Positions 17,966 to 26,341 of a DNA stretch of 64,000 bases are shown here, in pieces (the first letter of the stretch is position 1; each line of letters begins with the position of its first letter). The notes beneath the pieces are model-generated. The model ran no database searches and was not told where the DNA came from. It saw nothing but the letters and a program-made list of their open reading frames with translations. Source of the stretch: JAAZMI01 sp050948785. GTDB taxonomy: Bacteria > Bacillota > Dethiobacteria > DTU022 > UBA8154. The translations under genes and the position numbers were made by a program. The stretch spans positions 303,902-367,901 of the forward strand of contig JBMNEM010000001.1 in the NCBI GenBank assembly GCA_050948785.1, read 5' to 3'.

Positions 17966-18604
17966 ATGCCTAATGTGGAAGTATATAACATCAAAGGGGA
18001 ACAGGTTGGTGAACTGGAACTCAGTGCGGAGATTTTTGCTGCTGAGGTGAATGTAAACCTTCTATTTGATGTTGCACAGATGCTCCTGGCTGCCCGCCGT
18101 CGTGGCACTGCCAGCACAAAAACCCGGGGTGAGGTCCGGGGGGGCGGCAGAAAGCCTTGGCGGCAGAAAGGAACGGGGCGGGCACGCCATGGAAGTATCC
18201 GTTCACCTATCTGGGTGGGGGGTGGGACTACTTTTGGCCCCAAACCCCGGAGCTACCGTTATACGGTGCCTAAAAAAATGCGGCGAGCGGCTCTGTTTGC
18301 GGCGCTCACTTCCAAATTGGTCAGCAAGCGGCTTATTGTCGTGGATGAACTAAAGCTGGCCGAGCCGCGGACGAAGGAAATTGTGCGTATGCTCGACAAC
18401 CTTCAGGCCGAGGGTTCAGTACTGTTGGTTACCGGCAGTTCAGATCTCAATGTCTATAAATCCAGCCGTAATATTTCCGGTGTAACAACCACGGTTGCCC
18501 ATCAAATTAATGTGCTTGATCTTCTTAGCCATGAAACGCTGATTTTAACCAGAGAAGCTGTGGCCAGGATTGAGGAGGTGTTCGCCGGTGAAAAATCCGC
18601 ATGA
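17966..18604 (+). CDS. rplD: 50S ribosomal protein L4 (uL4)
   Basis: A 212-residue L4 with the exit-tunnel loop TRGEVRGGGRKPWRQKGTGR. ATG at 17966 gives the normal MPNVEVYNI start; a TTG at 17957, nearer to the AAAGGGGG tract, would add three residues and cannot be excluded. The end overlaps rplW by 17 bases. Confidence 0.95.
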   Translation: MPNVEVYNIKGEQVGELELSAEIFAAEVNVNLLFDVAQMLLAARRRGTASTKTRGEVRGGGRKPWRQKGTGRARHGSIRSPIWVGGGTTFGPKPRSYRYTVPKKMRRAALFAALTSKLVSKRLIVVDELKLAEPRTKEIVRMLDNLQAEGSVLLVTGSSDLNVYKSSRNISGVTTTVAHQINVLDLLSHETLILTREAVARIEEVFAGEKSA

Positions 18605-18872
18605 TATTATTCTTAAACCTCTCATTACCGAAAAATCCACGGCTTTAATAGAGGAAAATAAATATACCTTTGTTGTGGGTAAAAACGCCAATAAAATTGA
18701 AATTAAAAAGGCTGTGGAGGAGATTTTCGGCGTGAAGGTCCGCGCGGTCAATACAGTTTCCATGAAGGGGAAACAAAGGCGGGTCGGTGTGCACAGGGGA
18801 TACCGCCCGGATTGGAAAAAAGCAATTGTTACCCTGGATGCCGGAAGCAAGCCGATAGAACTTTTTGAATAA
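18588..18872 (+). CDS. rplW: 50S ribosomal protein L23 (uL23)
   Basis: A 94-residue L23, which sits at the tunnel exit and docks trigger factor and SRP. It starts MKNPHDIILKPLITEKS and has NKIEIKKAVEEIFGVKV. The GTG at 18588 has GAGGAGG before it. It overlaps the end of rplD, suggesting translational coupling. Confidence 0.96.
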   Translation: MKNPHDIILKPLITEKSTALIEENKYTFVVGKNANKIEIKKAVEEIFGVKVRAVNTVSMKGKQRRVGVHRGYRPDWKKAIVTLDAGSKPIELFE

Positions 18873-18910
18873 GGGCGGTTATCTTTTGCAGGAAGGAGGT
18901 TCGCAGAAAT

Positions 18911-19738
18911 ATGGGCATGAAAAAATTTGCCCCTTCCTCCCCAGGAAGGCGCTTTATGACTGTTTCTTCTTTCGAGGAAATTACTAAAAAAGAACCGGAA
19001 AAATCATTGTTGGAACCGCTCCAGAGAAAAGGCGGTCGTAACAATACGGGAAGAATAACCAGCCGGCATCGCGGAGGAGGTCATAAACGAAAATACCGTA
19101 TTATTGATTTTAAAAGGGATAAAGAAGGTATTCCGGCCAAGGTGGCAGCCATTGAATACGATCCCAACCGTTCGGCACGTCTTGCCCTTTTGCATTATGC
19201 CGATGGCGAGAAACGTTATATCCTGGCACCTCTCGGTTTAAAGGTAGGCGCGGTGGTGAGCTCGGGACCTCAAGCCGAAATCAAGCCCGGTAATGCCCTG
19301 TCTCTACAAAATATTCCCGTGGGGACAATGATCCACAATATTGAAATGCTCCCGGGCAAAGGCGGCCAGTTGGTTCGTTCTGCCGGAGGCGTAGCCCAGC
19401 TGATGGCCAAAGAAGGAAAATATGTGCATGTTAAATTACCTTCGGGAGAGGTAAGATTGCTGCCTGCAGCTTGCAAGGCGACGATCGGGCAGATTGGAAA
19501 TATTGAGCATGAAAACATGACGATCGGTAAAGCGGGGCGTTCCCGTTGGCTGGGTATCAAGCCTGCCGTGCGAGGTTCGGCGATGAACCCCGTAGATCAC
19601 CCCCATGGGGGCGGTGAAGGTAAGGCGCCCATTGGCAGAAAGAGCCCACTTACCCCCTGGGGTAAACCAACGCTCGGCTACAAAACCCGCGCGAAAAAGA
19701 AAAAATCAGATCGGTTTATCCTGAAAAAACGGAAATAG
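18911..19738 (+). CDS. rplB: 50S ribosomal protein L2 (uL2)
   Basis: A 275-residue L2, needed for subunit joining and peptidyl transfer. It shows GRITSRHRGGGHKRKYR near the start and the conserved C-terminal loop RGSAMNPVDHPHGGGEGKAP. ATG after GGAAGGAGG. Confidence 0.98.
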   Translation: MGMKKFAPSSPGRRFMTVSSFEEITKKEPEKSLLEPLQRKGGRNNTGRITSRHRGGGHKRKYRIIDFKRDKEGIPAKVAAIEYDPNRSARLALLHYADGEKRYILAPLGLKVGAVVSSGPQAEIKPGNALSLQNIPVGTMIHNIEMLPGKGGQLVRSAGGVAQLMAKEGKYVHVKLPSGEVRLLPAACKATIGQIGNIEHENMTIGKAGRSRWLGIKPAVRGSAMNPVDHPHGGGEGKAPIGRKSPLTPWGKPTLGYKTRAKKKKSDRFILKKRK

Positions 19739-19766
19739 TAAAAATAAAAGGGTTAGGAGTGATTAA

Positions 19767-20051
19767 ATGGGACGTTCCGTGAAAAAGGGGCCCTATGTGG
19801 ATGCCAAGCTAATGGCCAGGATTGAACAGATGAATAAAACAAGGGGAAAACGGGTGATCAAAACATGGTCCCGCCGCTCGACTATCTTTCCCGAAATGGT
19901 CGGGCACACAATTGCCGTTCATGATGGCCGCAAACATGTTCCCATTTATATTACAGAAGACATGGTCGGTCATAAATTGGGTGAATTTGCTGTGACGCGT
20001 ACTTTCCGCGGCCATGGTTCCCATACAGAAAGATCGACATCTTTAAAATAG
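19767..20051 (+). CDS. rpsS: 30S ribosomal protein S19 (uS19)
   Basis: A 94-residue S19, a 30S head protein, with MGRSVKKGPYVDAKL at the start, TIAVHDGRKHVP and the GEFAVTRTFRGH end region. ATG after GGGTTAGGAG. Confidence 0.97.
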   Translation: MGRSVKKGPYVDAKLMARIEQMNKTRGKRVIKTWSRRSTIFPEMVGHTIAVHDGRKHVPIYITEDMVGHKLGEFAVTRTFRGHGSHTERSTSLK

Positions 20052-20181
20052 TGGCACCCAAGAAGCTGGGGCCGGAAAGCCTAAAACATGCAAACCGGCA
20101 GGAGCAGACATATTTTTATGGTTGTTAACAGTACGAGAGGCGGCGCAAGAGTTGGCGCAAGAGTTAAAGGGGGGAAAAGGT

Positions 20182-20523
20182 ATGGAAGCAAAAGCACAGG
20201 CCAGATTTGTCAGAATAGCTCCCCGTAAAGCCAGAATTGTCATGGATCTGATCCGGGGCAAAGACGCCGGTGAAGCTTTTTCCATTCTGCGTTTCATACC
20301 CAAACAAGCTTCTGGAATCATTGCCAAAGTGCTGCATTCAGCTTTAGCCAACGCCGAGCACAATTATGAAATGAATAAAGATGATATATATGTTTACCGG
20401 GCCTATGTTGATGAGGGTCCCACCTTAAAAAGATTTAGGCCCCGAGCTTTCGGCAGGGCGGCACGTATCCGTAAAAGGACCAGTCATCTGACGATTATCT
20501 TAAAGGAAAGGGAGGAGGGATGA
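20182..20523 (+). CDS. rplV: 50S ribosomal protein L22 (uL22)
   Basis: A 113-residue L22 that lines the exit tunnel (RFVRIAPRKARIVMDLIRGK; LKRFRPRAFGRAARIRKRTSH). ATG at 20182 after AAAGGGGGG. The frame is open upstream to 20122 and includes a perfect 12-base tandem repeat (GGCGCAAGAGTT) just before the binding site; the extra 20 residues have no family counterpart, so the 130-base rpsS-rplV gap is taken as non-coding. Confidence 0.94.
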   Translation: MEAKAQARFVRIAPRKARIVMDLIRGKDAGEAFSILRFIPKQASGIIAKVLHSALANAEHNYEMNKDDIYVYRAYVDEGPTLKRFRPRAFGRAARIRKRTSHLTIILKEREEG

Positions 20524-20527
20524 GAAG

Positions 20528-21214
20528 TTGGGACAAAAAATTAGTCCGGTTGGTTTCCGTGTAGGTGTTCACAGGGACTGGGATGCTCGCTGGTACGCCG
20601 AGAAAGACTATAAAAAGCTGCTCCATGAAGATTTAAAAGTGCGTGATTTTATACGCAAGAAATTGGAAGGGGCGGGAGTTTCCCGCATTGAGATAGATCG
20701 CGCCGCGAATAACCTGCGTATTAATATTCATACAGCCAAACCCGGGATGGTAATCGGTAAAAGGGGATCCGGGGTGGACCAGCTGCGCCGCAATGTGGAA
20801 AAGATGACAGGAAAAAAAGTGCATGTCAATATCCTGGAAATTAAAACTGCGGAGCTGGATGCCCGTCTGGTAGCGGAAAATATTGCCCAGCAGCTTACCC
20901 GCAGAATTGCCTTCCGGAGAGCGATGAAACAGGCTGTATTCAGAACAATGCGTGCCGGAGCCCAGGGTATTAAGATTATCTGTAAAGGCCGGCTGGGGGG
21001 TGCGGAAATGGCACGTACGGAAAGTTATCATGAGGGAACCGTTCCCTTGCAGACCCTGCGTGCCGATATCGATTACGGCTTTGTAGAAGCGCATACCACC
21101 TATGGCCGGATTGGGGTAAAGGTTTTAATTTATAAAGGGGAGATTCTTCCTCAAACCAGGAAAAGGGTGTCAAAGGGAGGGGAGCAGAGAGATGCTGATG
21201 CCAAAAAGAGTTAA
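20528..21214 (+). CDS. rpsC: 30S ribosomal protein S3 (uS3)
   Basis: A 228-residue S3 with KH domain (GMVIGKRGSGVDQLRR) and the C-terminal GRLGGAEMARTE segment that lines the mRNA entry. TTG start at 20528, 4 bases after the rplV stop, following GGGAGGAGGGATGAG. It overlaps rplP. Confidence 0.97.
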   Translation: MGQKISPVGFRVGVHRDWDARWYAEKDYKKLLHEDLKVRDFIRKKLEGAGVSRIEIDRAANNLRINIHTAKPGMVIGKRGSGVDQLRRNVEKMTGKKVHVNILEIKTAELDARLVAENIAQQLTRRIAFRRAMKQAVFRTMRAGAQGIKIICKGRLGGAEMARTESYHEGTVPLQTLRADIDYGFVEAHTTYGRIGVKVLIYKGEILPQTRKRVSKGGEQRDADAKKS

Positions 21215-21629
21215 ATACCGCCGCCACCAGCGGGGCCGGATGAAAGGGATGGCCAAGGGCGGCACCCAAATCGATTTTGGGGAATATGGGCTGCAGGCTC
21301 TCGAACCCCGGTGGATTACCAGCCGACAGATAGAAGCGGCTCGTATAGCCATGACCAGGTATGTAAAAAGGGGAGGCCAAATTTGGATTAAGATATTTCC
21401 GCATAAGCCCGTTACTGCCAAGCCTGCTGAGACCCGTATGGGTAAAGGTAAGGGTGCACCGGAATACTGGGTAGCTGTGGTCAAACCAGGCCGGATCATG
21501 TTTGAACTGGCCGGGGTTCCCGAAAATGTTGCTAAAGAAGCCATGCGCCTGGCCGCGCAAAAGTTGCCTATAAAATGCAAGTTCGTGAAAAGGGAAGAAA
21601 CAGGTGGTGAAGCGCATGAAGGCCAGTGA
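21192..21629 (+). CDS. rplP: 50S ribosomal protein L16 (uL16)
   Basis: A 145-residue L16 near the A-site tRNA elbow. It begins with MPKRVKYRRHQRGRMKG after a two-residue extension and has GKGKGAPEYWVAVVKPG. ATG at 21192 is 8 bases from GGAGGGG; an ATG at 21198 is the family-like start but further away. It overlaps rpsC by 23 bases and rpmC by 14. Confidence 0.96.
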   Translation: MLMPKRVKYRRHQRGRMKGMAKGGTQIDFGEYGLQALEPRWITSRQIEAARIAMTRYVKRGGQIWIKIFPHKPVTAKPAETRMGKGKGAPEYWVAVVKPGRIMFELAGVPENVAKEAMRLAAQKLPIKCKFVKREETGGEAHEGQ

Positions 21630-21831
21630 AATTCGTGAGCTTTCAGATAATGAACTGCAGGAGAAAGCCCAAGAACTAAAGGGGGAGCTTTTCAACCTGC
21701 GTTTTCAGATGGCTACGGGTCAGTTGGAGAATACTACCAGGCTGAAAGAGGTCCGCAGATCGATTGCGCGGGTGAAGACAATCATGCGGGAACGTGAGCT
21801 GGCGGCTGCAGCTGGTAATTTGAAGCCCTGA
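21616..21831 (+). CDS. rpmC: 50S ribosomal protein L29 (uL29)
   Basis: A 71-residue two-helix L29 (MKASEIRELSDNELQEK; LFNLRFQMATGQLENT). The ATG at 21616 gives the normal N-terminus; GTGs at 21604 and 21607 would add three or four residues. It overlaps the end of rplP. Confidence 0.95.
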   Translation: MKASEIRELSDNELQEKAQELKGELFNLRFQMATGQLENTTRLKEVRRSIARVKTIMRERELAAAAGNLKP

Positions 21832-21845
21832 AAGGAGGCGACGGA

Positions 21846-22103
21846 TTGGAAAGAGGAGCCCGTAAAACAAGAATTGGAAAAGTAGTCAGCGACAAAATGG
21901 AAAAAACAGCAGTAGTTGCCGTCGAAAGAAGTGCGCGCCATCCTTTATACGGGAAGATTATTCGCAGAACGAAAAAATATAAAGTTCATGATGCCGGCAA
22001 CGAATGCCGGTTAGGAGATAAGGTCCAAATTATGGAGACCAGACCTCTCAGTAAAGAAAAACGATGGCGACTGGTTAAAATTATCGAGAAATCCCGGTTG
22101 TAG
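21846..22103 (+). CDS. rpsQ: 30S ribosomal protein S17 (uS17)
   Basis: An 85-residue S17 with RKTRIGKVVSDKMEKTAVV and the RRTKKYKVHDAGNECRLGD segment, the usual length. TTG start at 21846 after AAAGGAGGCG. Confidence 0.96.
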   Translation: MERGARKTRIGKVVSDKMEKTAVVAVERSARHPLYGKIIRRTKKYKVHDAGNECRLGDKVQIMETRPLSKEKRWRLVKIIEKSRL

Positions 22104-22126
22104 TAAGGTGAAAGGAGGGGGCCATG

Positions 22127-22495
22127 ATGATCCAGAGCATGTCCGTTCTCAACGTCGCCGATAATACAGGGGCCCGCAAAATCATGTGTATTCGTGTTCT
22201 CGGCGGTTCAAAAAGGAATACTGCGGGTGTGGGTGATATTGTTATCGCCTCTGTAAAGGAAGCTATTCCCGGTGGGGTTGTAAAAAAAGGCGATGTCGTC
22301 CGCGCTGTGGTAGTCCGGACAAAAATGGGTTATCAGCGCAAAGACGGTACTTTTATCCGTTTTGATGAGAATGCAGCGGTGATCATAAACGAACAAAGGG
22401 CTCCTCGGGGTACACGTATATTTGGGCCGGTAGCCAGGGAACTAAGGGAAAGGGATTTTATGCGGATTATTTCGCTGGCACCGGAGGTAATTTAA
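22127..22495 (+). CDS. rplN: 50S ribosomal protein L14 (uL14)
   Basis: A 122-residue L14 at the subunit interface (LNVADNTGARKIMCIRVLGG; FDENAAVIIN; RGTRIFGPVARELR). Two ATGs at 22124 and 22127; the second gives the family N-terminus MIQ and lies better from AAAGGAGGGGG. Confidence 0.97.
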   Translation: MIQSMSVLNVADNTGARKIMCIRVLGGSKRNTAGVGDIVIASVKEAIPGGVVKKGDVVRAVVVRTKMGYQRKDGTFIRFDENAAVIINEQRAPRGTRIFGPVARELRERDFMRIISLAPEVI

Positions 22496-22526
22496 CGGTA
22501 CGTTCCGGGGTGAGGAGGTGTGCTCA

Positions 22527-22856
22527 TTGTCTGTAAAGAAACTTCATGTGCGTAAAGGTGATCGCGTCCAGGTTCTCGCCGGAAAAGATCGTGGCAAAAA
22601 AGGAAGGGTGCTGCGGACTTTCCCCCGGAAAAACAGGGTGCTGGTTGAAGGTATCAACCTTATTAAAAAGCATGCTCGCCCGACACAGAAAATTCCCCAA
22701 GGCGGCATCAGGGAAATGGAAGCGGCGATCAATGCCAGCAATGTGATGGTTATTTGTCCTTCCTGCCAGCAGCCGGCGCGCCTTTTTCGCCGCACCCTTG
22801 ATACGGGGAAAAAAGTCAGGGGTTGTAAAAAGTGTGGCGAATACATCGATAAGTAA
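22527..22856 (+). CDS. rplX: 50S ribosomal protein L24 (uL24)
   Basis: A 109-residue L24 with N-terminal KOW motif (VRKGDRVQVLAGKDRGKKG) and a C-terminal four-cysteine ribbon (CPSC and CKKC). TTG start at 22527, 8 bases after GAGGAGGTG; the frame from 22518 begins inside that site. Confidence 0.96.
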   Translation: MSVKKLHVRKGDRVQVLAGKDRGKKGRVLRTFPRKNRVLVEGINLIKKHARPTQKIPQGGIREMEAAINASNVMVICPSCQQPARLFRRTLDTGKKVRGCKKCGEYIDK

Positions 22857-22913
22857 AGGTTTGGCAGTCTCCAGCGGAGTTGTTTTGCAGGGCAGGTTTG
22901 AGGAGGTAGAAAG

Positions 22914-23456
22914 ATGTCCACTTTGAAGGAAAAATATTATGAGGAAGTCCGCCCGGCGTTGATGCAGCGTTTTTCCTATAAAAATATCCTGGAAGTACCC
23001 CGGCTGGAAAAAGTAGTAGTCAACATGGGCGTCGGGGAAGGTAAGGAGAATCCAAAATTATTAGAAGCTGCTCTCCGGGATTTGTCTCTGATTACAGGAC
23101 AAAGGCCGGTTGTTACCAAAGCCAGGAAATCCGTGGCCAGTTTTAAAGTGCGCGAAGGAATGTCCATTGGATGTAAAGTTACTTTGCGCGGGGAACAGAT
23201 GTACGATTTTGTAAATAAATTGATTAATATCACTCTCCCCCGTGTGAGGGACTTTCGCGGCATTTCGCCCAGATCATTTGATGGACGCGGGAATTATTCC
23301 CTGGGCCTCAAGGAACAAATCATTTTTCCAGAGATAGTTTATGATCAGGTGGAAAAAATTCAAGGTATGGATATTACCATTGTGACTACGGCTAAAACCG
23401 ACGAAGAGGCCCTGGAGTTGCTCCGTGAGTTGGGTATGCCTTTTAGAGCAGCTTAG
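22914..23456 (+). CDS. rplE: 50S ribosomal protein L5 (uL5)
   Basis: A 180-residue L5, which binds 5S rRNA and contacts P-site tRNA (EKVVVNMGVGEGKEN; GQRPVVTKARKSVASFKVREG; RDFRGISPRSFDGRGNYSLG). ATG start after GAGGAGG. Confidence 0.97.
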   Translation: MSTLKEKYYEEVRPALMQRFSYKNILEVPRLEKVVVNMGVGEGKENPKLLEAALRDLSLITGQRPVVTKARKSVASFKVREGMSIGCKVTLRGEQMYDFVNKLINITLPRVRDFRGISPRSFDGRGNYSLGLKEQIIFPEIVYDQVEKIQGMDITIVTTAKTDEEALELLRELGMPFRAA

Positions 23457-23522
23457 GAGCAGTAAGCTGGAGGCCGTTTGGAAAGGAGGTGTACCTGGTA
23501 AAAACAGAAACCAGGATAACCT

Positions 23523-23708
23523 GTGGCTAAAAAATCATTAATTGCTAAGGCTAAAAGGAATCCACGCTTTGCGGTTCGTCGCTATAATCGCTGTAAATTA
23601 TGTGGCCGCCCCCGTGCTTACCTCCGTAAATTCGGGATGTGCCGCTTGTGCTTCCGCAGGCTGGCCCACGAGGGTGTTATTCCCGGTGTAAAAAAGGCCA
23701 GTTGGTAG
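23523..23708 (+). CDS. rpsZ: 30S ribosomal protein S14, zinc-binding type (uS14)
   Basis: The short 61-residue S14 with CKLC and CRLC zinc ligands, the type Z form typical of Gram-positive bacteria. GTG start at 23523. A strong AAAGGAGG lies about 35 bases upstream and only a weak AGGATAA is near the start, so initiation may be unusual. Confidence 0.95.
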   Translation: MAKKSLIAKAKRNPRFAVRRYNRCKLCGRPRAYLRKFGMCRLCFRRLAHEGVIPGVKKASW

Positions 23709-23741
23709 CTGTGCTGTGGTTAGAAAGGAGGTCGAGTTCAA

Positions 23742-24131
23742 ATGATGACCGATCCTATCGCTGATTTGTTAACTAGAATCCGTAATATTATCCTGACCGG
23801 ACACGGGTATGTAAACGTTCCCTCCTCAAAAATAAAAAAAGGCATTGTGGCTATTTTAAAACGGGAGGGTTATATCAAAGACTTTGAATATCTTGACGAT
23901 GGTAAACAAGGATCCCTGAAAATTTATCTTAAGTCCGGTAATCGAAGCGCGATAACCGGTCTGAAGCGGATCAGCAAACCCGGATTAAGGGTCTATGCCA
24001 ATAAAGACGAGCTGCCGCGGGTTTTGGGGGGCTTGGGTATTGCGATTATTTCCACTTCCCAGGGTCTGATGACGGACCATGAAGCACGCCAGGCCGGCCT
24101 GGGCGGTGAAGTGATATGTTATGTTTGGTAG
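23742..24131 (+). CDS. rpsH: 30S ribosomal protein S8 (uS8)
   Basis: A 129-residue S8 (DPIADLLTRIRN at the start; LGIAIISTSQGLMTDHEAR near the end), a primary 16S rRNA binder and, in many bacteria, regulator of the spc operon. ATG at 23742 (or 23745) after AAAGGAGGT. Confidence 0.97.
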   Translation: MMTDPIADLLTRIRNIILTGHGYVNVPSSKIKKGIVAILKREGYIKDFEYLDDGKQGSLKIYLKSGNRSAITGLKRISKPGLRVYANKDELPRVLGGLGIAIISTSQGLMTDHEARQAGLGGEVICYVW

Positions 24132-24143
24132 GAGGTGGTAGGG

Positions 24144-24683
24144 TTGTCGCGTATTGGGAAAAAGCCAATCCCCATACCAAAAAATGTTGAGATCAAGATC
24201 AATAATGGTAATGTTGTGACTGTAAAAGGACCCAAAGGCCAACTGATTAAGAAAATACCGGATTGCCTGGAAATCAGGATTGAAAATGATTATGTATCTG
24301 TTTTACGTCCCTCCGATAAAAAGGAACATCGCTCCTTACACGGGTTGGCAAGAACTTTATTGGCCAATATGGTGGAAGGAGTAACCCAGGGCTTTGCAAA
24401 AAACCTGGAGCTTGTCGGTGTTGGATATCGCGCCGCCAAGCAGGGGCAAGATTTAGTCTTAAACGTGGGTTACTCCCAGCCGGTGCATTTTGTGTCCCGG
24501 GAAGGTATTGAAATCCAGGTTCCGGCACCGAATAAAATTTCTATAACGGGGATCGATAAAGAAGCCGTTGGTGATACTGCCGCGAGGATCCGCCGCATCC
24601 GTCCTCCTGAACCCTATAAAGGAAAGGGTATCCGCTATGAAAATGAATTTGTACGGCGGAAGGTTGGCAAAGCGGGTAAATAA
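24144..24683 (+). CDS. rplF: 50S ribosomal protein L6 (uL6)
   Basis: A 179-residue L6 (MSRIGKKPIPIPKNVEI; the C-terminal RIRRIRPPEPYKGKGIRYENE). The TTG at 24144 is chosen because TAGGAGGTGG precedes it; the GTG at 24135 lies in that site. Confidence 0.97.
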   Translation: MSRIGKKPIPIPKNVEIKINNGNVVTVKGPKGQLIKKIPDCLEIRIENDYVSVLRPSDKKEHRSLHGLARTLLANMVEGVTQGFAKNLELVGVGYRAAKQGQDLVLNVGYSQPVHFVSREGIEIQVPAPNKISITGIDKEAVGDTAARIRRIRPPEPYKGKGIRYENEFVRRKVGKAGK

Positions 24684-24716
24684 TTTCAGTGGTATTTATG
24701 AAGGGGTGAGGCAGAA

Positions 24717-25085
24717 GTGGCACGCGCTACAGAAAAGAGAATAGCCAGGAAACGCCGTCACTTGCGGGTACGGAAGAAAGTAAGCGGGAATGCGGAAATC
24801 CCCCGCTTGAACGTCTACCGCAGTTTGAAGCATATTTATGCCCAGCTGATTGATGATCACAGTGGGCGTACCTTGGTCTTTGCTTCCACATTAGATCCTT
24901 CTTTGCAGGGTCAGCTGACAACGCCAGGAAATCAGGATTCCGCCCGCTTGGTGGGGGAGCTTCTTGCCAAAAGGGCCTTACAAAAAGGTATCGAGCAAGC
25001 TGTATTTGACCGCGGAGGATATCTTTTTCATGGAAGAGTAAAAGCTCTGGCCGATGGAGCCAGGAGCCAAGGGTTAAAATTTTAA
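24717..25085 (+). CDS. rplR: 50S ribosomal protein L18 (uL18)
   Basis: A 122-residue L18, a 5S rRNA-binding protein (RHLRVRKKVSG; PRLNVYRSLKHIYAQLIDD; FDRGGYLFHGRVKALADGAR). GTG start after GGGGTGAGG. Confidence 0.97.
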   Translation: MARATEKRIARKRRHLRVRKKVSGNAEIPRLNVYRSLKHIYAQLIDDHSGRTLVFASTLDPSLQGQLTTPGNQDSARLVGELLAKRALQKGIEQAVFDRGGYLFHGRVKALADGARSQGLKF

Positions 25086-25109
25086 AGAGTAAGGAAAGGA
25101 GGGTATCGT

Positions 25110-25607
25110 TTGTCCAGAGCTGAACCCACGGGTGAGCTTTCTGAAAGGGTTGTAAAAATTAACCGGGTGGCCAAAGTGGTCAAAGGGGGCCGCAAATTCA
25201 GCTTCAGTGCCCTAGTCGTTGTCGGCGACGGGAATGGTGTAGTCGGCGCCGGACTGGGCAAAGCCGGGGAGGTCCCGGAGGCGATCCGTAAGGGGATAGA
25301 GGATGCCAAGAAGAACCTGATCCGGGTTCCTTTTGCCGGTACGACGATCACGCATCCCGTGACCGGAATTTTTGGCGCAGGCAAAGTGCTTTTAAAGCCG
25401 GCTTCCGAAGGAACCGGCGTGATTGCCGGCGGTCCGGTCAGGGCTGTTTTAGAGCTGGCCGGGATTAAGGATATTTTAACGAAAAGCCTGGGGTCTTCGA
25501 ATGCCATGAACATGATTAATGCTACAGTCGAGGGCTTGAAATCTTTAAAAACACCTCAAGAGGTGGCGCGCTTGCGCGGCAAAAGAATTGAAGAACTTCA
25601 AGTCTAG
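25110..25607 (+). CDS. rpsE: 30S ribosomal protein S5 (uS5)
   Basis: A 165-residue S5 with VVKINRVAKVVKGGRKFSF and the GNGVVGAGLGKAGEVPEAI loop that affects decoding fidelity. TTG start after AAAGGAGGG. Confidence 0.97.
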   Translation: MSRAEPTGELSERVVKINRVAKVVKGGRKFSFSALVVVGDGNGVVGAGLGKAGEVPEAIRKGIEDAKKNLIRVPFAGTTITHPVTGIFGAGKVLLKPASEGTGVIAGGPVRAVLELAGIKDILTKSLGSSNAMNMINATVEGLKSLKTPQEVARLRGKRIEELQV

Positions 25608-25650
25608 AGCAGAGTTTTCGGGCTGAAGTTCAGCAGGGGGAGAGTTAAGT

Positions 25651-25830
25651 GTGAAAAAGATTAAAATTAAGCTGATAAGAAGTCCTTTAGGCCAAAAACC
25701 GTCTCATCGCCTGACGATCAAAGCCTTGGGCTTGAGGCGCTTAAACCATACTGTCGAACATTCCGACACCCCACAGATCCGGGGCATGATTGCGCGTGTC
25801 CAGCATCTGGTTTCTGTGGAACAGGATTAA
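25651..25830 (+). CDS. rpmD: 50S ribosomal protein L30 (uL30)
   Basis: A 59-residue L30 (KIKLIRSPLGQKPSH; ALGLRRLNHTVEHSDT; IRGMIARVQHLV). GTG start at 25651 after GCAGGGGGAGAG, in its normal place between rpsE and rplO. Confidence 0.96.
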   Translation: MKKIKIKLIRSPLGQKPSHRLTIKALGLRRLNHTVEHSDTPQIRGMIARVQHLVSVEQD

Positions 25831-25895
25831 AAGGGCAGAGGGATATTAGTTTACCTTTAGTTATTTATAGATATTGCAAGGAGGTGTCTCAAAAG

Positions 25896-26339
25896 ATGCG
25901 CCTGCACGAATTAAAACCGCCTTCAAGGGCGCGTACTCCTGCCAAAAGGGTGGGCCGGGGCATTGGTTCCGGTCATGGGAAGACCGCAGGCCGGGGGCAG
26001 AAAGGGCAAAAGGCACGCTCCGGTGGGGGCGTCCGTCGCGGTTTTGAAGGTGGCCAAATGCCTCTCTTTCAACGCTTACCCAAACGGGGCTTCTCCAATC
26101 AAAAATTCCGCACGGAATGGTCTGCAGTAAACATCGGGGTTCTCAACCGCTTTGCAGCAGGAACAGTGATCACGCCACAGCTTTTACAGGAAAGCGGCTT
26201 GGTCAAATCTCTGAATAACGGGATCAAAATCCTGGGTAAGGGAGAACTTGAAAAGGAACTGATCGTTAAAGCACACAGTTTTAGTGCCCAGGCCAAGCAA
26301 AAAATTGAAACCGCCGGCGGGCGCGCCGAGGTGATTTAA
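25896..26339 (+). CDS. rplO: 50S ribosomal protein L15 (uL15)
   Basis: A 147-residue L15 with the glycine-rich N-terminal arm (GRGIGSGHGKTAGRGQKGQ). ATG at 25896 follows AAGGAGGTG at good distance and gives MRLHELKPPS; the GTG at 25884 lies in the binding site. secY starts 2 bases after its stop. Confidence 0.97.
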   Translation: MRLHELKPPSRARTPAKRVGRGIGSGHGKTAGRGQKGQKARSGGGVRRGFEGGQMPLFQRLPKRGFSNQKFRTEWSAVNIGVLNRFAAGTVITPQLLQESGLVKSLNNGIKILGKGELEKELIVKAHSFSAQAKQKIETAGGRAEVI

Positions 26340-26341
26340 AA

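Noticed and set aside
20122..20181. N-terminal extension of rplV from the ATG/TTG upstream
   Set aside because: The strong binding site AAAGGGGGG lies before the ATG at 20182 and the extension contains a 12-base tandem repeat without family counterpart.
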